Assembly (NCBI GenBank): GCA_035499555.1
Contig: DATJYO010000046.1
Location: 1 to 64,000 of the forward strand
DNA length: 64,000 bases
DNA from: Bog-159 sp035499555
GTDB taxonomy: Bacteria > Acidobacteriota > Terriglobia > Bryobacterales > Bryobacteraceae
Direction: 5' to 3'
Under the pieces are notes generated by a model. The model made no database searches, had not been told where the DNA came from, and worked only from the letters and a program-made list of their open reading frames with translations. Of the stretch, positions 8,913 through 17,942 are shown one piece after another. Within the stretch, counting starts at the first letter, position 1. Every line of letters starts with the position of its first letter. The position numbers and the translations under genes are program-made.

Positions 8913-9061
8913 TGGACCGCCCTCAATACATATCGACGTAACGCCACTTGCGCTGTTCCATCTTTTAGCACATTTAATATCTGAGACGGCGAAGATATTT
9001 GCGATGGGACGCATTAACAACAGTTATGGCGGGCCGCCGGAGTTTGCTATCATGCGCCTTC

Positions 9062-10003
9062 ATGCCGGAGTATGCCATCGGACTGGACCTGGGCGGCACT
9101 AACCTGCGCGCGGCCGCAATCGATCGCGAGGGGCATATCCTCGACCGCCGTGCCACGCCTTCCCATCCGGAGGCCGGCCGCGACGTCATGTTGTCCCAGA
9201 TGGTGAGCGCCATCACCGAGTTGCGTGACGTGTGCGGCGCCCGCAACCTGGCCGGGATCGGCATCGGCGTCCCCGGTTTCATCCTGCTCAAGGAAGGCAT
9301 CATCCGCAACTCGAATAATCTGGTCTGCCTCGAGGATTTTCCCATACGCGCGGAAATCGAACGCCGCTTGAACGCTCCCGTCATTCTGGAAAACGACGCC
9401 AATGCCGCGGCGCTGGGAGAGAAGTGGATGGGCGCCGGCCGCGGCGTGGATGATCTCGTCCTGCTGACGCTCGGCACGGGTGTCGGCGGCGGCATCATCT
9501 CCGGCGGACGCGTGCTGCAGGGCTATCTGGGAATGGCCGGCGAACTGGGCCACATGACCGTGGTGCCCGACGGTAATCCTTGCGGCTGCGGCAATCAGGG
9601 CTGCCTGGAGAAGCACGCTTCGGCCACTTCCATCACGGCCATGGCGGACATGATGCACCTGGGCGCGAATCTGACCGCGCGCGAGGTCTACGATCTGGCC
9701 CTGGCCGGGAACGAAAAGGCGCGCCATATCTTCGTGATCATGGGCCGCACGCTGGGGATCGCCCTGGCCAGCCTGGTGAACATTTTTAATTTTCCGTTGT
9801 ATCTGCTGAGCGGCGGCGTGCTGGCGGCCTGGGACCTGTTCGCGCCGCCCATGCTCGACGAGGTCCGGCGGCGCTCGTTTGCGTTCCGCAATACGGCCAC
9901 GCGCATCGAAAAGGCCACGCTGGGCAACGAAGCCGGCCTTTACGGCGCGGCTTATCTGCCGTGGGCCGGCCAGCCGCTTGCCGGTGCCGCGGGCAAGGAG
10001 TGA
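9062..10003 (+). CDS. ROK-family sugar kinase (glucokinase-like)
   Basis: This 313-residue protein begins with the phosphate-1 motif IGLDLGGTN and carries the ROK signature with its zinc-binding cysteines in CGCGNQGCLEKHAS. Acidic catalytic region ILENDANAAALGEKWMG and the GTGVGGGIISGG loop are also present. ROK enzymes of this type phosphorylate glucose or N-acetylmannosamine/other hexoses with ATP in the cytosol; glucose is the default guess. Start chosen at ATG 9062 because the conserved N-terminus begins there. The xylulokinase gene follows after three bases, so the two kinases are probably made from one message. Confidence 0.88.
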   Translation: MPEYAIGLDLGGTNLRAAAIDREGHILDRRATPSHPEAGRDVMLSQMVSAITELRDVCGARNLAGIGIGVPGFILLKEGIIRNSNNLVCLEDFPIRAEIERRLNAPVILENDANAAALGEKWMGAGRGVDDLVLLTLGTGVGGGIISGGRVLQGYLGMAGELGHMTVVPDGNPCGCGNQGCLEKHASATSITAMADMMHLGANLTAREVYDLALAGNEKARHIFVIMGRTLGIALASLVNIFNFPLYLLSGGVLAAWDLFAPPMLDEVRRRSFAFRNTATRIEKATLGNEAGLYGAAYLPWAGQPLAGAAGKE

Positions 10004-10006
10004 CTT

Positions 10007-11506
10007 ATGTGGATGGGAATCGATGTCGGCACCGGCGGCACACGCGCGCTACTGGTGGATGCGGCGGGACGCGTGGCGGCGGGTTGCACCGCGGCCCACG
10101 AGGACATGCGCATGGAACGCCCGCTGTGGGCCGAGCAGCGTCCCCAGAACTGGTGGGACGCCGCGCGCCAAGCCATCCGCGGCGCGCTGGCCCAGGCCGG
10201 CATCGGGGGCGCCCAGGTGCGCGGCATCGGCCTGTCGGGCCAGATGCACGGCCTCGTCATTCTGGACGAGGCCAGCGCGGTGATCCGCCCGGCGCTCATC
10301 TGGTGCGACCAGCGCAGCCAGCCGCAGGTGGATTGGATCAACCAAACCGTGGGCCGCGAAAACGTTCTGAAGTACACCGCCAATCCGGTGCTCACCGGCT
10401 TCACCCTGCCCAAGCTGCTGTGGGTGCGCGATCATGAACCGGATAACTTCGCGCGCGTCCGCCACCTGCTGCTGCCCAAGGATTATTTGCGGTTTCAGCT
10501 CACCGGCGAATACGCTACCGAGGTTTCGGACGCCTCCGGGACATCGCTCTTCGACGTGGTGGCGCGGCGCTGGTCCTGCGACATGATGGACGCGCTGGCG
10601 CTTGACCGCGACATCCTGCCGCAATGCTACGAATCGAGCGAAGTCACCGGCCGCGTCACGCGCGCCGCGGCGGAAGCCACCGGGCTCGCCGCAGGCACGC
10701 CGGTGGTGGGCGGTGGCGGCGACCAGGCTGCGAGCGCCGTGGGAAACGGCATCGTGGAGGCCGGCATCGTCTCCTGCACCCTGGGCACCTCCGGCGTGGT
10801 GTTCGCGCACATGGAGCACGTAGCCTACGATCCTGCCGGCCGGGTGCACACGTTCTGTCACGCGGTGCGCGACAAGTGGCACGTGATGGGCGTCACGCAG
10901 GGCGCCGGATTGAGCCTGCAATGGTTCCGCAATCAATGCGCGCCCGGCACGGAGTACGACGCGCTGACCGCCGAAGCGGCTACCGCCGAGGCCGGCGCGC
11001 ACGGGCTGTTCTGGCTGCCTTACCTGATGGGCGAGCGCACGCCGCACCTGGACGCCACCGCTCGCGGCGGCTGGATCGGCCTGACGGCCAAGCACCGCCG
11101 CGCCGACCTCATCCGCGCTGTCATCGAAGGCGTTTCCTACAGCCAACGCGATTGCCTGGATATCATCGAGGAACTCGGCGTGGCGGTGGATTCCGTGCGC
11201 GTGTCCGGCGGCGGCGCCCGCAGCCCCTTCTGGCGCCAGTTGCTGGCGGACATCTTCAACAAGCCGGTGGTCACGCTGGAGTCGCAGGAAGGCTCGGCTT
11301 ACGGCGCGGCGCTGCTGGCCATGGCCGGCACCGGCGAGTACGCCTCGGTGCAGGAGGTCTGCCGCGCGGCCATTCGCGCGGTCGATTCCGTCTCCCCGCG
11401 GGCACCCGAAGCCGCCCGCTATGCCCAGGGCCACAAGATCTATCAGTCGCTGTATCCGGCGCTGCGGCCGGCCTTCCGCCAGATCGCGCTGGCCGGAGAA
11501 CCCTGA
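10007..11506 (+). CDS. xylB: Xylulokinase (FGGY family)
   Basis: A 499-residue FGGY-family kinase, the usual length for XylB. It opens with GIDVGTGGTRALLVD (ATP/phosphate loop) and contains the xylulokinase-like stretches SGQMHGLVILD, RPALIWCDQRS, GGGGDQAASAVGNG and SGGGARSPFWRQLLADI. It should phosphorylate D-xylulose to xylulose 5-phosphate and feed the pentose phosphate pathway; other FGGY substrates cannot be excluded. It follows the ROK kinase gene closely. No xylose isomerase gene is adjacent, although a xylose-isomerase-like TIM-barrel protein lies at 13747. It converges on the biotin carrier gene. Confidence 0.9.
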   Translation: MWMGIDVGTGGTRALLVDAAGRVAAGCTAAHEDMRMERPLWAEQRPQNWWDAARQAIRGALAQAGIGGAQVRGIGLSGQMHGLVILDEASAVIRPALIWCDQRSQPQVDWINQTVGRENVLKYTANPVLTGFTLPKLLWVRDHEPDNFARVRHLLLPKDYLRFQLTGEYATEVSDASGTSLFDVVARRWSCDMMDALALDRDILPQCYESSEVTGRVTRAAAEATGLAAGTPVVGGGGDQAASAVGNGIVEAGIVSCTLGTSGVVFAHMEHVAYDPAGRVHTFCHAVRDKWHVMGVTQGAGLSLQWFRNQCAPGTEYDALTAEAATAEAGAHGLFWLPYLMGERTPHLDATARGGWIGLTAKHRRADLIRAVIEGVSYSQRDCLDIIEELGVAVDSVRVSGGGARSPFWRQLLADIFNKPVVTLESQEGSAYGAALLAMAGTGEYASVQEVCRAAIRAVDSVSPRAPEAARYAQGHKIYQSLYPALRPAFRQIALAGEP

Positions 11507-11525
11507 GGGCCAGCCACGCTCCGTG

Positions 11526-11939
11526 CTACTCGATGACGGCCAACACCTCGCCCGCCGCCACCGTGGCTCCCTGACGCGCGGCCAGGGTCACTACCCGCCC
11601 CGCCTTCGGCGCCTTCATTTCGTTCTGCATCTTCATCGCTTCGACCACCAGTAGGCCCTGGCCCGCCGTCACGGAATCCCCCTCCGCGACCAGCAGCCGT
11701 ACGACCTTGCCCGGCATCGGCGCGGCTACGTTCAGCCGCCCTTCCCCACCCGGCGGTCCCCCGTGGCGGGAACGGCGCCGCGGATCGCGGATCTCCACTT
11801 CGAAGCGGTGCCCGTCGATGAATACGATCACGCTGCCGTTGGATTCTTCGACGCGGGCTTCGTAACTGCGGCCTTCCAGCAGGACCGAATAGACTCCCGG
11901 CTCGACCGCAACGATCTCGGCGCCGTTGTTCTCCTTCAC
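11526..11939 (-). CDS. Biotin carboxyl carrier protein (biotinyl domain)
   Basis: A 137-residue protein with the biotin attachment site EAMKMQNEM near residue 105, in a biotinyl/lipoyl-type domain; the N-terminal 60 residues form the small beta domain seen in acyl-CoA carboxylase carrier parts (VEPGVYSVLLEGRSYEARV). The start is GTG 11939, which overlaps the stop of the biotin carboxylase gene (GTGA) and has GAGG seven bases upstream; a longer ATG start at 11972 is less likely. Biotin on the lysine carries CO2 from the carboxylase to a carboxyltransferase that is not in the window. Confidence 0.88.
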   Translation of the reverse strand: MKENNGAEIVAVEPGVYSVLLEGRSYEARVEESNGSVIVFIDGHRFEVEIRDPRRRSRHGGPPGGEGRLNVAAPMPGKVVRLLVAEGDSVTAGQGLLVVEAMKMQNEMKAPKAGRVVTLAARQGATVAAGEVLAVIE

Positions 11940-13435
11940 CGCAGCACCTCGTCGCGCCCCATGGCGAGCCATCGGCTCCGGGCCGCGGGTGGGGAGGCGT
12001 CCGCGCGTGCCGCGCCGCGCTGGTGATGGAACGCCGCCACCATCTCCGCAATGGACTGTAGCTCCGGCGGCGGCGTGAATTGGGGACGCCGTTCCAGGAA
12101 CTCGTCGACAAAACGTGTATGCAGCCGCCCCGCGCGGAACTCCGCGTCCTCCAGGATCTGGCGGAAGAAAGTGATGTTGGTGTGAATGCCGGCCACGTCG
12201 TACTCGCGCAAAGCGCGCAGCATGCGCGCGATGGCATCCTCCCGCGTGCCGCTCCAGACCGCCAGCTTGGCCAGCAGCGGATCGTAGTCGATGGGGACGG
12301 TCCATCCCTCGTAGACGCAGCCGTCCAGGCGGATGCCCGGCCCCAGCGGACGGGTCAGGCGCGTCAGCTTGCCCGGCGAAGGAAAAAAGTTGTTGTAAGG
12401 ATCTTCGGCATAGACCCGGCACTCGACGGCGGAACCGCGCCAGCTAATATCTTCCTGCCGCAGGCGCAGCGGCTCGCCGCACGCCACTTCCAGTTGCAGG
12501 CGCACCAGGTCGTGGCCGGTGACCAGTTCGGTGATGGGATGCTCCACCTGCAGGCGGGTGTTCATCTCCAGGAAATAGAAGTCGCCGCGGGCGTCCACCA
12601 GAAACTCCACCGTGCCGGCATTGTGATAGCCCGCGCTGCGCGCGATGCGGATAGCGGCATCGCCCATGGCTTCGCGCATCCCCGGACGCGCCGCGACCAG
12701 CGGCGAGGGACACTCCTCCATCACCTTTTGATGCCGGCGCTGGATGGAGCATTCTCGCTCGCCGAAATGGATCATGTGTCCGTGCAGGTCGCCCAGCAGT
12801 TGAATTTCGATGTGACGCGGACGCTCGATCAGCTTCTCGACATACAACTCCGCGCTCTTGAAAGACCGCTCGGCTTCGCTGGCGGCGTCGCGAAAGGCGG
12901 CGTCCAGTTCCCCGTTCTCGTCGACCCGGCGCATGCCTTTGCCGCCGCCGCCCGCCACCGCCTTTAACAACAGCGGGTAACCGTATTGCTCGGCAAACCG
13001 GCGGACCTCCGCCGGGCCGCGTAGAGGCTCGTGCGCGCCGGGCACGACCGGCGCACCCGCCGCGAGGGCCATCTGCCGGGCCGCCGTCTTCGATCCCATG
13101 CGCCGGATGGAATCCGCCGACGGGCCGATGAAGACGATGCCGGCATCCGCGCAGGCCCCCGCGAAATCGGCATTCTCGCTCAGAAATCCGTATCCGGGAT
13201 GGATAGCCTCGGCGCCATGCTTGCGGGCGGCGTCCAGGATACGGTCGATGCGCAGGTAACTCTCGCTGGAAGGCGAAGGTCCCACCCACTCCGCCTCGTC
13301 CGCCATGCGTACGTGCAACGACGCCCGGTCCGCATCGGAATAGACCGCCACCGTGGCGATGTCCATCTCGCGCAGCGTGCGCATGACGCGCACGGCGATT
13401 TCGCCGCGATTGGCAATCAGCACTTTACGGAACAT
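11936..13435 (-). CDS. accC: Biotin carboxylase subunit of an acyl-CoA carboxylase
   Basis: A 499-residue biotin carboxylase with N-terminal FRKVLIANRGEIAVRV, the biotin carboxylase/ATP-grasp core (KAVAGGGGKGMR glycine loop; ECSIQRRHQKV; EMNTRLQVEHPITE catalytic loop) and a short C-terminal extension. It makes carboxybiotin from ATP and bicarbonate. Fusion of the C-terminus to a biotinyl domain, common in propionyl- and methylcrotonyl-CoA carboxylases, is here split into a separate overlapping gene. Which acyl-CoA is used cannot be told because the carboxyltransferase gene is absent. It overlaps the carrier gene by four bases. Confidence 0.92.
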   Translation of the reverse strand: MFRKVLIANRGEIAVRVMRTLREMDIATVAVYSDADRASLHVRMADEAEWVGPSPSSESYLRIDRILDAARKHGAEAIHPGYGFLSENADFAGACADAGIVFIGPSADSIRRMGSKTAARQMALAAGAPVVPGAHEPLRGPAEVRRFAEQYGYPLLLKAVAGGGGKGMRRVDENGELDAAFRDAASEAERSFKSAELYVEKLIERPRHIEIQLLGDLHGHMIHFGERECSIQRRHQKVMEECPSPLVAARPGMREAMGDAAIRIARSAGYHNAGTVEFLVDARGDFYFLEMNTRLQVEHPITELVTGHDLVRLQLEVACGEPLRLRQEDISWRGSAVECRVYAEDPYNNFFPSPGKLTRLTRPLGPGIRLDGCVYEGWTVPIDYDPLLAKLAVWSGTREDAIARMLRALREYDVAGIHTNITFFRQILEDAEFRAGRLHTRFVDEFLERRPQFTPPPELQSIAEMVAAFHHQRGAARADASPPAARSRWLAMGRDEVLR

Positions 13436-13530
13436 CGAAGTGAATTGTAGCAGGCGGGTTACCCCGGGCGGCCCTGACCGCCGGCACGCGCAACAATGGC
13501 CGCACCTCGCCGATGAGAACCAGTGAGACT

Positions 13531-13755
13531 ATGCAAATCGTTTCCGCAGCTCTCTCCGGCCTCCAGCGGGCCGAGACACTGGTGAATCAATCCGCCGCTC
13601 AGTTGGCGCAGGCATCCCTATCGGCCTCCGGTCAGGTTTCGCTGAGTGACAGCGCCGTCACCCTGCTGGCCGCCAAAAACGGTTACCAGGCGAACCTGGA
13701 CAGCATCAAGGTGGCCGATGAGATGCAAAAGAGCACGCTCAGCCTGTTAGCTTAG
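13531..13755 (+). CDS. Flagellar rod/hook-like miniprotein
   Basis: A 74-residue protein joining two ends typical of flagellar rod and hook proteins: an N-terminal helix IVSAALSGLQRAETLVNQSAAQLAQA, which resembles the SALSGLQAAQTRLNVSANN-type rod helix, and a C-terminal helix AVTLLAAKNGYQANLDSIKVADEM, like the AAQRAYEAN(L/V)KVI-type C-terminus. The middle domain of a real rod protein is missing. Such miniproteins are sometimes named 'flagellar basal body rod C-terminal domain-containing'. ATG 13531 is preferred over ATG 13513 because the similarity begins there. No flagellar genes are nearby, so a flagellar role is doubtful. Its last nine bases overlap the end of the gene on the other strand. 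Confidence 0.6.
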   Translation: MQIVSAALSGLQRAETLVNQSAAQLAQASLSASGQVSLSDSAVTLLAAKNGYQANLDSIKVADEMQKSTLSLLA

Positions 13756-14763
13756 GTGTTCGCGCGCGTACGCCAGGCTGGTGCGCACGTTGTCTTCTTC
13801 GACCTGCAACTGCACTTCGCGCGCCATGCCGGTCACCACCGGCAAAGGCGGCCGCCCTTCCGCGCGGTGTACCATGCGCAGGGTGCGCGCCAGGTAACTT
13901 CCGTTGCGCTCGGGGAAGGTTGCCCAATAGCTCTCCGTCAAACACGGAACCTTCAGCGGATCGCGCGTGATCATCTCCAGTGTCAGACGCGTCCGGGGAC
14001 GAGCGCGGCGTATGGTATCCACAATGCCGCGCATGTCCAGCATGCCGGCGCCCAACGGCATCTCCGACAGCAGGAAGCCGTCCGCATAGGGGGCCACGGC
14101 CATGTCCTTCACATGCGTGCAGAACGCGTACGGCGCCAGCGCCTCCACCAACGCCATGGGATCGTCCAGCAGCGAGATATTGTTGCCGGTATCCAGACAC
14201 ACCCCCAGCCAGCGGCTCTGTTTCTCTTGCATGAGCTTCACCATTTCCTCGGCGGTGAAGTCCTTGTGATTTTCGATGGCCAGCGGCACCTGTCGCTTCT
14301 CGACGATGCGCAATGCGGCGTCGATCTTCAGGCGTGCGTGGGCCACCGCCTGGCGCCAGTCCGTCAGGTTGGTGAAGTTCTCGTAGCGCCGCCCGGGCAG
14401 GCAATTCACGCGGACGGCCAGCGCCCCTGCGTCCTTCGCCGCGGCCACCGTGTTCTCAAATGCCGACGTGTCATTGGGCGCCGGCAGCCCGGCGATCACC
14501 TCCAGATACATGCCCAGTTGCTCCGCGCGCCCGCGCAGCCTGCGTATGTAGTCCGGATCCCGCGACGTAAACGGCATCTGGATGCCGGCCGCGCCCAGGG
14601 CGTGGGCGCGCTCCAGAAATTCGAGATTGTCCTTGGGGCGCGCAAAGCTCATGTAGCAGGTGACCGCGATCCCCATCGGCGCGCGCGATTCTCCGGCCAG
14701 CGCGCCGGCGGCCGCGGCGGCGCCAACAAATGCCCGGCGCGTCATAATTGCCCGCGATGTCAT
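13747..14763 (-). CDS. Tat-exported sugar phosphate isomerase/epimerase-like TIM barrel
   Basis: A 338-residue protein of the AP-endonuclease-2/xylose-isomerase-like TIM barrel family. A twin-arginine signal (TRRAFVGAAAAAGALAG) is at the N-terminus. Metal-ligand positions look present: AIENHKDF, VCLDTGNN, CTHVKDM, and TLEMI at the last strand. It could isomerise or epimerise a sugar outside the cytoplasm. The start overlaps the stop of the oxidoreductase gene (ATGA at 14760-14763); ATG 14745, directly before the twin arginines, is an alternative. Pairing of this fold with a Gfo/Idh/MocA enzyme is common and suggests joint work on oxidised sugars or inositols. Confidence 0.85.
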   Translation of the reverse strand: MTSRAIMTRRAFVGAAAAAGALAGESRAPMGIAVTCYMSFARPKDNLEFLERAHALGAAGIQMPFTSRDPDYIRRLRGRAEQLGMYLEVIAGLPAPNDTSAFENTVAAAKDAGALAVRVNCLPGRRYENFTNLTDWRQAVAHARLKIDAALRIVEKRQVPLAIENHKDFTAEEMVKLMQEKQSRWLGVCLDTGNNISLLDDPMALVEALAPYAFCTHVKDMAVAPYADGFLLSEMPLGAGMLDMRGIVDTIRRARPRTRLTLEMITRDPLKVPCLTESYWATFPERNGSYLARTLRMVHRAEGRPPLPVVTGMAREVQLQVEEDNVRTSLAYAREHLS

Positions 14764-16100
14764 AGTTGAAAGCTGCGCAGCACGTCGTCCCACGGTTTTC
14801 GATACGGCCGCACCAGCCAGGCCGAGGCCTCGCGGTCGCCGACGATGTCTTCCTTCTCCGGATCCCAACGGATCTTCCGGCCCAGCCGCAACGAGATGTT
14901 CGCCAGGTGACACGCGACGGCCGTGCGATGCCCGTCTTCGACGTCCGAGATGGGCCGCTGGCGGGTCTTGATGCAATCCAGGAAATTGCGCGCGTGCAGA
15001 TCGAACTGCTCCGGCGACGATCCCGGTTCCTTGCGCGGTTCCACCCACGGCTCCGGTTTCATCGCGGAATGCTGGGGGCCGCCCGACGGCTGTCCTGCAA
15101 ATACCGGAATGGCGTTGTCGGGATCGATTTTCATGTCGGGAAACACTTCGTACCCGCCGCGCGTGATGGTCATGCTGCCCTTGGTCCCGAAGAACTCCAC
15201 CCCGTATCCCCGCCGCCGGCCCGCGCTGGCTTCGCGGAGCGAGTGCACGGCGGTGAAGCCGGGATACTCGAAGACCGAATCCTGGGTATCCGGTGTTTCG
15301 CCGTTGTCTTCCAGCGCGAACCGGCCGCCGCTGGACGATACGGCCGATGGTCCCTTCACCCCCATGTACCATTGCACGATGTCGATGTCGTGCGCGCCGA
15401 GGTTGGTCATCTGGCCGCCGGAATAGTCCCAGAACCAGCGGAAATGGTAAAGCGCGCGGTGGGGGTTGTACGGGCGCAGGGGCGCCGGCCCGAGCCACAT
15501 ATCGTAATCCAGATCCCGCGGCGGCGGACCATCGGGCGGATTGCCGAAGCCCGGCATCACGTTGCGGAACGCGCCCATGCGCGCGCTGACCACCTTGCCA
15601 AAATAGCGGTCGCGCACCAGGCCGAGGGCCTTCTGGTAATGCCGTCCGGAGCGCTGCTGCGTGCCTACCTGCACCACGCGCTGGTAGCGCCGCGCCGCTT
15701 CAGTCATCCAGCGTCCTTCTTTCACGAACAAGGTCAGCGGCTTTTCCACGTAGACGTCTTTGCCCGCGGCGCAAGCCATGATCGTCAGCAGGGCGTGCCA
15801 GTGATCGGGTGTGCAAACCACCACGGCCTGAATATCTTTGTTGTCGAGCAGCTTGCGGAAGTCCTTATAGCCCGTGGCGCCCGCGCCGCAGGCGGCTAGG
15901 CCTTCTTCCAGCCGCGGCTGGCAAACTTCGCACATGGCGGCCAGATCCGCGTCTTTTTGATTCTTGAAATCGTGGACATGTTCGCGGCCGATGAGACCGT
16001 AGCCGATGAAACCCACTTGTATGCGATCGTTTGCGCCCAACAGCCGCTTGTAGGACGCCGCCGTGACTGCCCCCAGGAACACGCGTCGTGAGGAGTGCAT
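14760..16100 (-). CDS. Gfo/Idh/MocA-family oxidoreductase with Tat-like signal
   Basis: A 446-residue oxidoreductase. The N-terminus carries a twin-arginine type signal (SSRRVFLGAVTAA), then the NAD(P)-binding Rossmann domain (QVGFIGYGLIGREH), the family motif with the catalytic lysine EKPL (DVYVEKPLTLFV), and the C-terminal alpha/beta domain with LGAHDIDIVQWYMG. These Tat-exported members are abundant in acidobacteria, planctomycetes and verrucomicrobia and are thought to oxidise or re-arrange sugars. I prefer ATG 16100 to GTG 16118 because the signal motif follows it directly. It is translationally coupled with the TIM-barrel protein downstream. Confidence 0.87.
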   Translation of the reverse strand: MHSSRRVFLGAVTAASYKRLLGANDRIQVGFIGYGLIGREHVHDFKNQKDADLAAMCEVCQPRLEEGLAACGAGATGYKDFRKLLDNKDIQAVVVCTPDHWHALLTIMACAAGKDVYVEKPLTLFVKEGRWMTEAARRYQRVVQVGTQQRSGRHYQKALGLVRDRYFGKVVSARMGAFRNVMPGFGNPPDGPPPRDLDYDMWLGPAPLRPYNPHRALYHFRWFWDYSGGQMTNLGAHDIDIVQWYMGVKGPSAVSSSGGRFALEDNGETPDTQDSVFEYPGFTAVHSLREASAGRRRGYGVEFFGTKGSMTITRGGYEVFPDMKIDPDNAIPVFAGQPSGGPQHSAMKPEPWVEPRKEPGSSPEQFDLHARNFLDCIKTRQRPISDVEDGHRTAVACHLANISLRLGRKIRWDPEKEDIVGDREASAWLVRPYRKPWDDVLRSFQL

Positions 16101-16154
16101 TTGGGGGGATTGTAGCACCCTCGTCGGCGGCGGGTAATCCCAGTCAATGCCGGA

Positions 16155-16183
16155 TTAAGATTTCTTCACGCGGCAGCTATAAT
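16155..16183 (+). promoter_or_regulatory. Sigma-70-type promoter of the GAF gene
   Basis: TTAAGA (16155-16160) and a perfect TATAAT (16178-16183) are separated by 17 bases, the ideal spacing, although the -35 box matches only four of six positions. Transcription should start near 16190, which leaves a short leader before ATG 16214. The site lies between divergent genes (the oxidoreductase starts at 16100 on the other strand). Confidence 0.55.
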
Positions 16184-16213
16184 GAAATCGTGCCGAAAAC
16201 CAGGGAACTTGAG

Positions 16214-16783
16214 ATGCGCCTGCAGCGCACCGAGGAGCAGTTGCGGCTGTTTCAGAAGGTCAGCCGTTTCATGGTGCGCGAACTCAGTCTGCAAGAGGTG
16301 TTGCAGGGCATCGTGTCCCTGACCGTGGAATTCACGCAGTGCGATTCGTGCCTGGTGTATCTTCTGGATAATGAAGAGCTGGTCCTCTGCGCCTCCAACA
16401 CGCCGCACCCTTCGACCATTGGCAAGGTACGCCTGAAGCTGAATGAAGGACTCACCGGTTGGGTCGCCCGCGAACGCCGTCTGCTGGCGATTTCGCGCGA
16501 AGCATACAAAGATTCACGGTTCAAGGCGTTCGGCGAACTGCCGGAAGACACGTACGAGGCCTTTCTTTCGGCGCCGGTCATCGCGCGCAACCGGGTGGTG
16601 GGTGTCATCAACGTGCAGCATCGCATGCCGCACCAGCATACCGGCAGCGAGATGGAAGTCCTCACCACGCTCGGCGAGCAGGTGGGTTGTGTTTTGGTGC
16701 TGGCGCGGATGGCGCCGATCGCGGTCGAATCGGCCAATCATGTGGAACTCGTGCTGGCCTCCGGGCCGATTTTCCCGCGCTGA
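16214..16783 (+). CDS. GAF-domain protein
   Basis: A 189-residue protein. A short N-terminal coiled coil (MRLQRTEEQLRLFQKVSRFM) leads into one GAF domain (about 20-165: LQEVLQGIVSLTVEFTQCDSCLVYLLDNEELVL ... NEGLTGWVARER ... APVIARNRVVGVINVQHR). GAF domains bind small ligands or mediate dimerisation; nothing here shows an output domain, so it may act by binding a partner or be a GAF-only sensor. Cysteines at the ligand pocket (TQCDSC) leave room for a redox or NO role, which is speculation. ATG 16214 has AGGGA seven bases upstream; GTG 16190 coincides with the predicted transcription start and is less likely. Confidence 0.8.
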   Translation: MRLQRTEEQLRLFQKVSRFMVRELSLQEVLQGIVSLTVEFTQCDSCLVYLLDNEELVLCASNTPHPSTIGKVRLKLNEGLTGWVARERRLLAISREAYKDSRFKAFGELPEDTYEAFLSAPVIARNRVVGVINVQHRMPHQHTGSEMEVLTTLGEQVGCVLVLARMAPIAVESANHVELVLASGPIFPR

Positions 16784-16793
16784 GGAATCGAAT

Positions 16794-17936
16794 ATGAATA
16801 TCAGGTGTTGGTGGCCGCGGCTCGCCGCCCGGTGCCTGGCGCTGGCGGCCGTCGCCAGCCCGGCCCTGTTCGCCGGAAAATGGCAGATCTCGTACTTCTA
16901 CGATAAAGACAAGTCGTCGCTGGTGCTCAACGATCTGCAGTTCCTCAGCCCCAATCGCGGGGTGGCCGGCGGCTATCTGGACGAAGGCGATAAATCCAAA
17001 GCGGTGACCGTGGTCACCGACGATGGCGGCGCGCACTGGACCATTCAGCGCGTTAAAGACGTACCCGTCTGCCTGTTTTTCCTCAACGAGAAGCTGGGCT
17101 GGATGGTGACTCCGCGCGGCATTTTCGACACTGCCGACGGCGGCCGGAATTGGCGGGAAATCCCCAAATCGCCCAAACTGCTGATGAAGGTCTATTTCCG
17201 CGACGAACAGCACGGCTTTGCGGTGGGCGCTCATAAGCTCGCTTACCAGACCGAAGACGGCGGCAAGACCTGGCAGCCGATTGCGGCCGCCGCCGATCCC
17301 CATACCGATCCCGACCACACGGTCTACAACAACATCGCCTTCGTGAACGCCCGGCAGGGCTTAATCGACGGCTACAGCGTGCCGCCCCGCGCTGACGATG
17401 GCAAGCCGGAATGGCTGGATGCGCAGAACGCGGTGGGGCGCCGCGAATGGCCGCACCTGTCCATCATGCTCGATACCCACGACGGCGGCAAGACCTGGCA
17501 GCCGTCCACGGCGTCCATGTTCGGCCATATCATCCGCACCATGTTTCTGGCGGACGGGCGCGGCCTGGGCCTCATCGCCTTTACCGACACGTTCAAATGG
17601 CCCTCGGAAGTGCACCTGCTCGATGGCAGGACGGGGAAGAGCACCCGGGTGTATAACGCCCCGGATCGCGCCATCACCGACCTGCTGCTCGCACCGTCCG
17701 GCAAGGGATACCTGGCCGGCGTGGAGGTCCAGGGGCGCCTGCAGCATTCGCCGATCCCCGCTAAAGTCGTGGTCCTCGAGAGCCAGAACTTGACCGATTG
17801 GCAGGAGATGCCGGTGGATTATCGCGCCACCGCAGTCCATCCGATTCTGCGAGACGCCGCCGACGGATCGCTCTGGCTGGCCACGGACACGGGCATGATC
17901 CTGAAATGGACCGAGGCCGCTGAAAAGGGGCCGTAG
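16794..17936 (+). CDS. Secreted BNR/YCF48-type beta-propeller protein
   Basis: A 380-residue protein with a signal peptide (about 1-28, ending PALFAG) and repeated sialidase-like blades with Asp-box-like sequences: VTDDGGAHWTIQ, DTADGGRNWREI, QTEDGGKTWQPI, DTHDGGKTWQPS. This pattern belongs to the BNR/YCF48 (photosystem-assembly-like) propellers, widely found as secreted proteins of unknown role. It does not look like a sialidase because the catalytic arginine triad and Tyr/Glu pair are not recognisable. GAGG lies a few bases before ATG 16794, and the gene follows the GAF gene by ten bases, so the two are probably one operon. Confidence 0.8.
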   Translation: MNIRCWWPRLAARCLALAAVASPALFAGKWQISYFYDKDKSSLVLNDLQFLSPNRGVAGGYLDEGDKSKAVTVVTDDGGAHWTIQRVKDVPVCLFFLNEKLGWMVTPRGIFDTADGGRNWREIPKSPKLLMKVYFRDEQHGFAVGAHKLAYQTEDGGKTWQPIAAAADPHTDPDHTVYNNIAFVNARQGLIDGYSVPPRADDGKPEWLDAQNAVGRREWPHLSIMLDTHDGGKTWQPSTASMFGHIIRTMFLADGRGLGLIAFTDTFKWPSEVHLLDGRTGKSTRVYNAPDRAITDLLLAPSGKGYLAGVEVQGRLQHSPIPAKVVVLESQNLTDWQEMPVDYRATAVHPILRDAADGSLWLATDTGMILKWTEAAEKGP

Positions 17937-17942
17937 TCGCCG

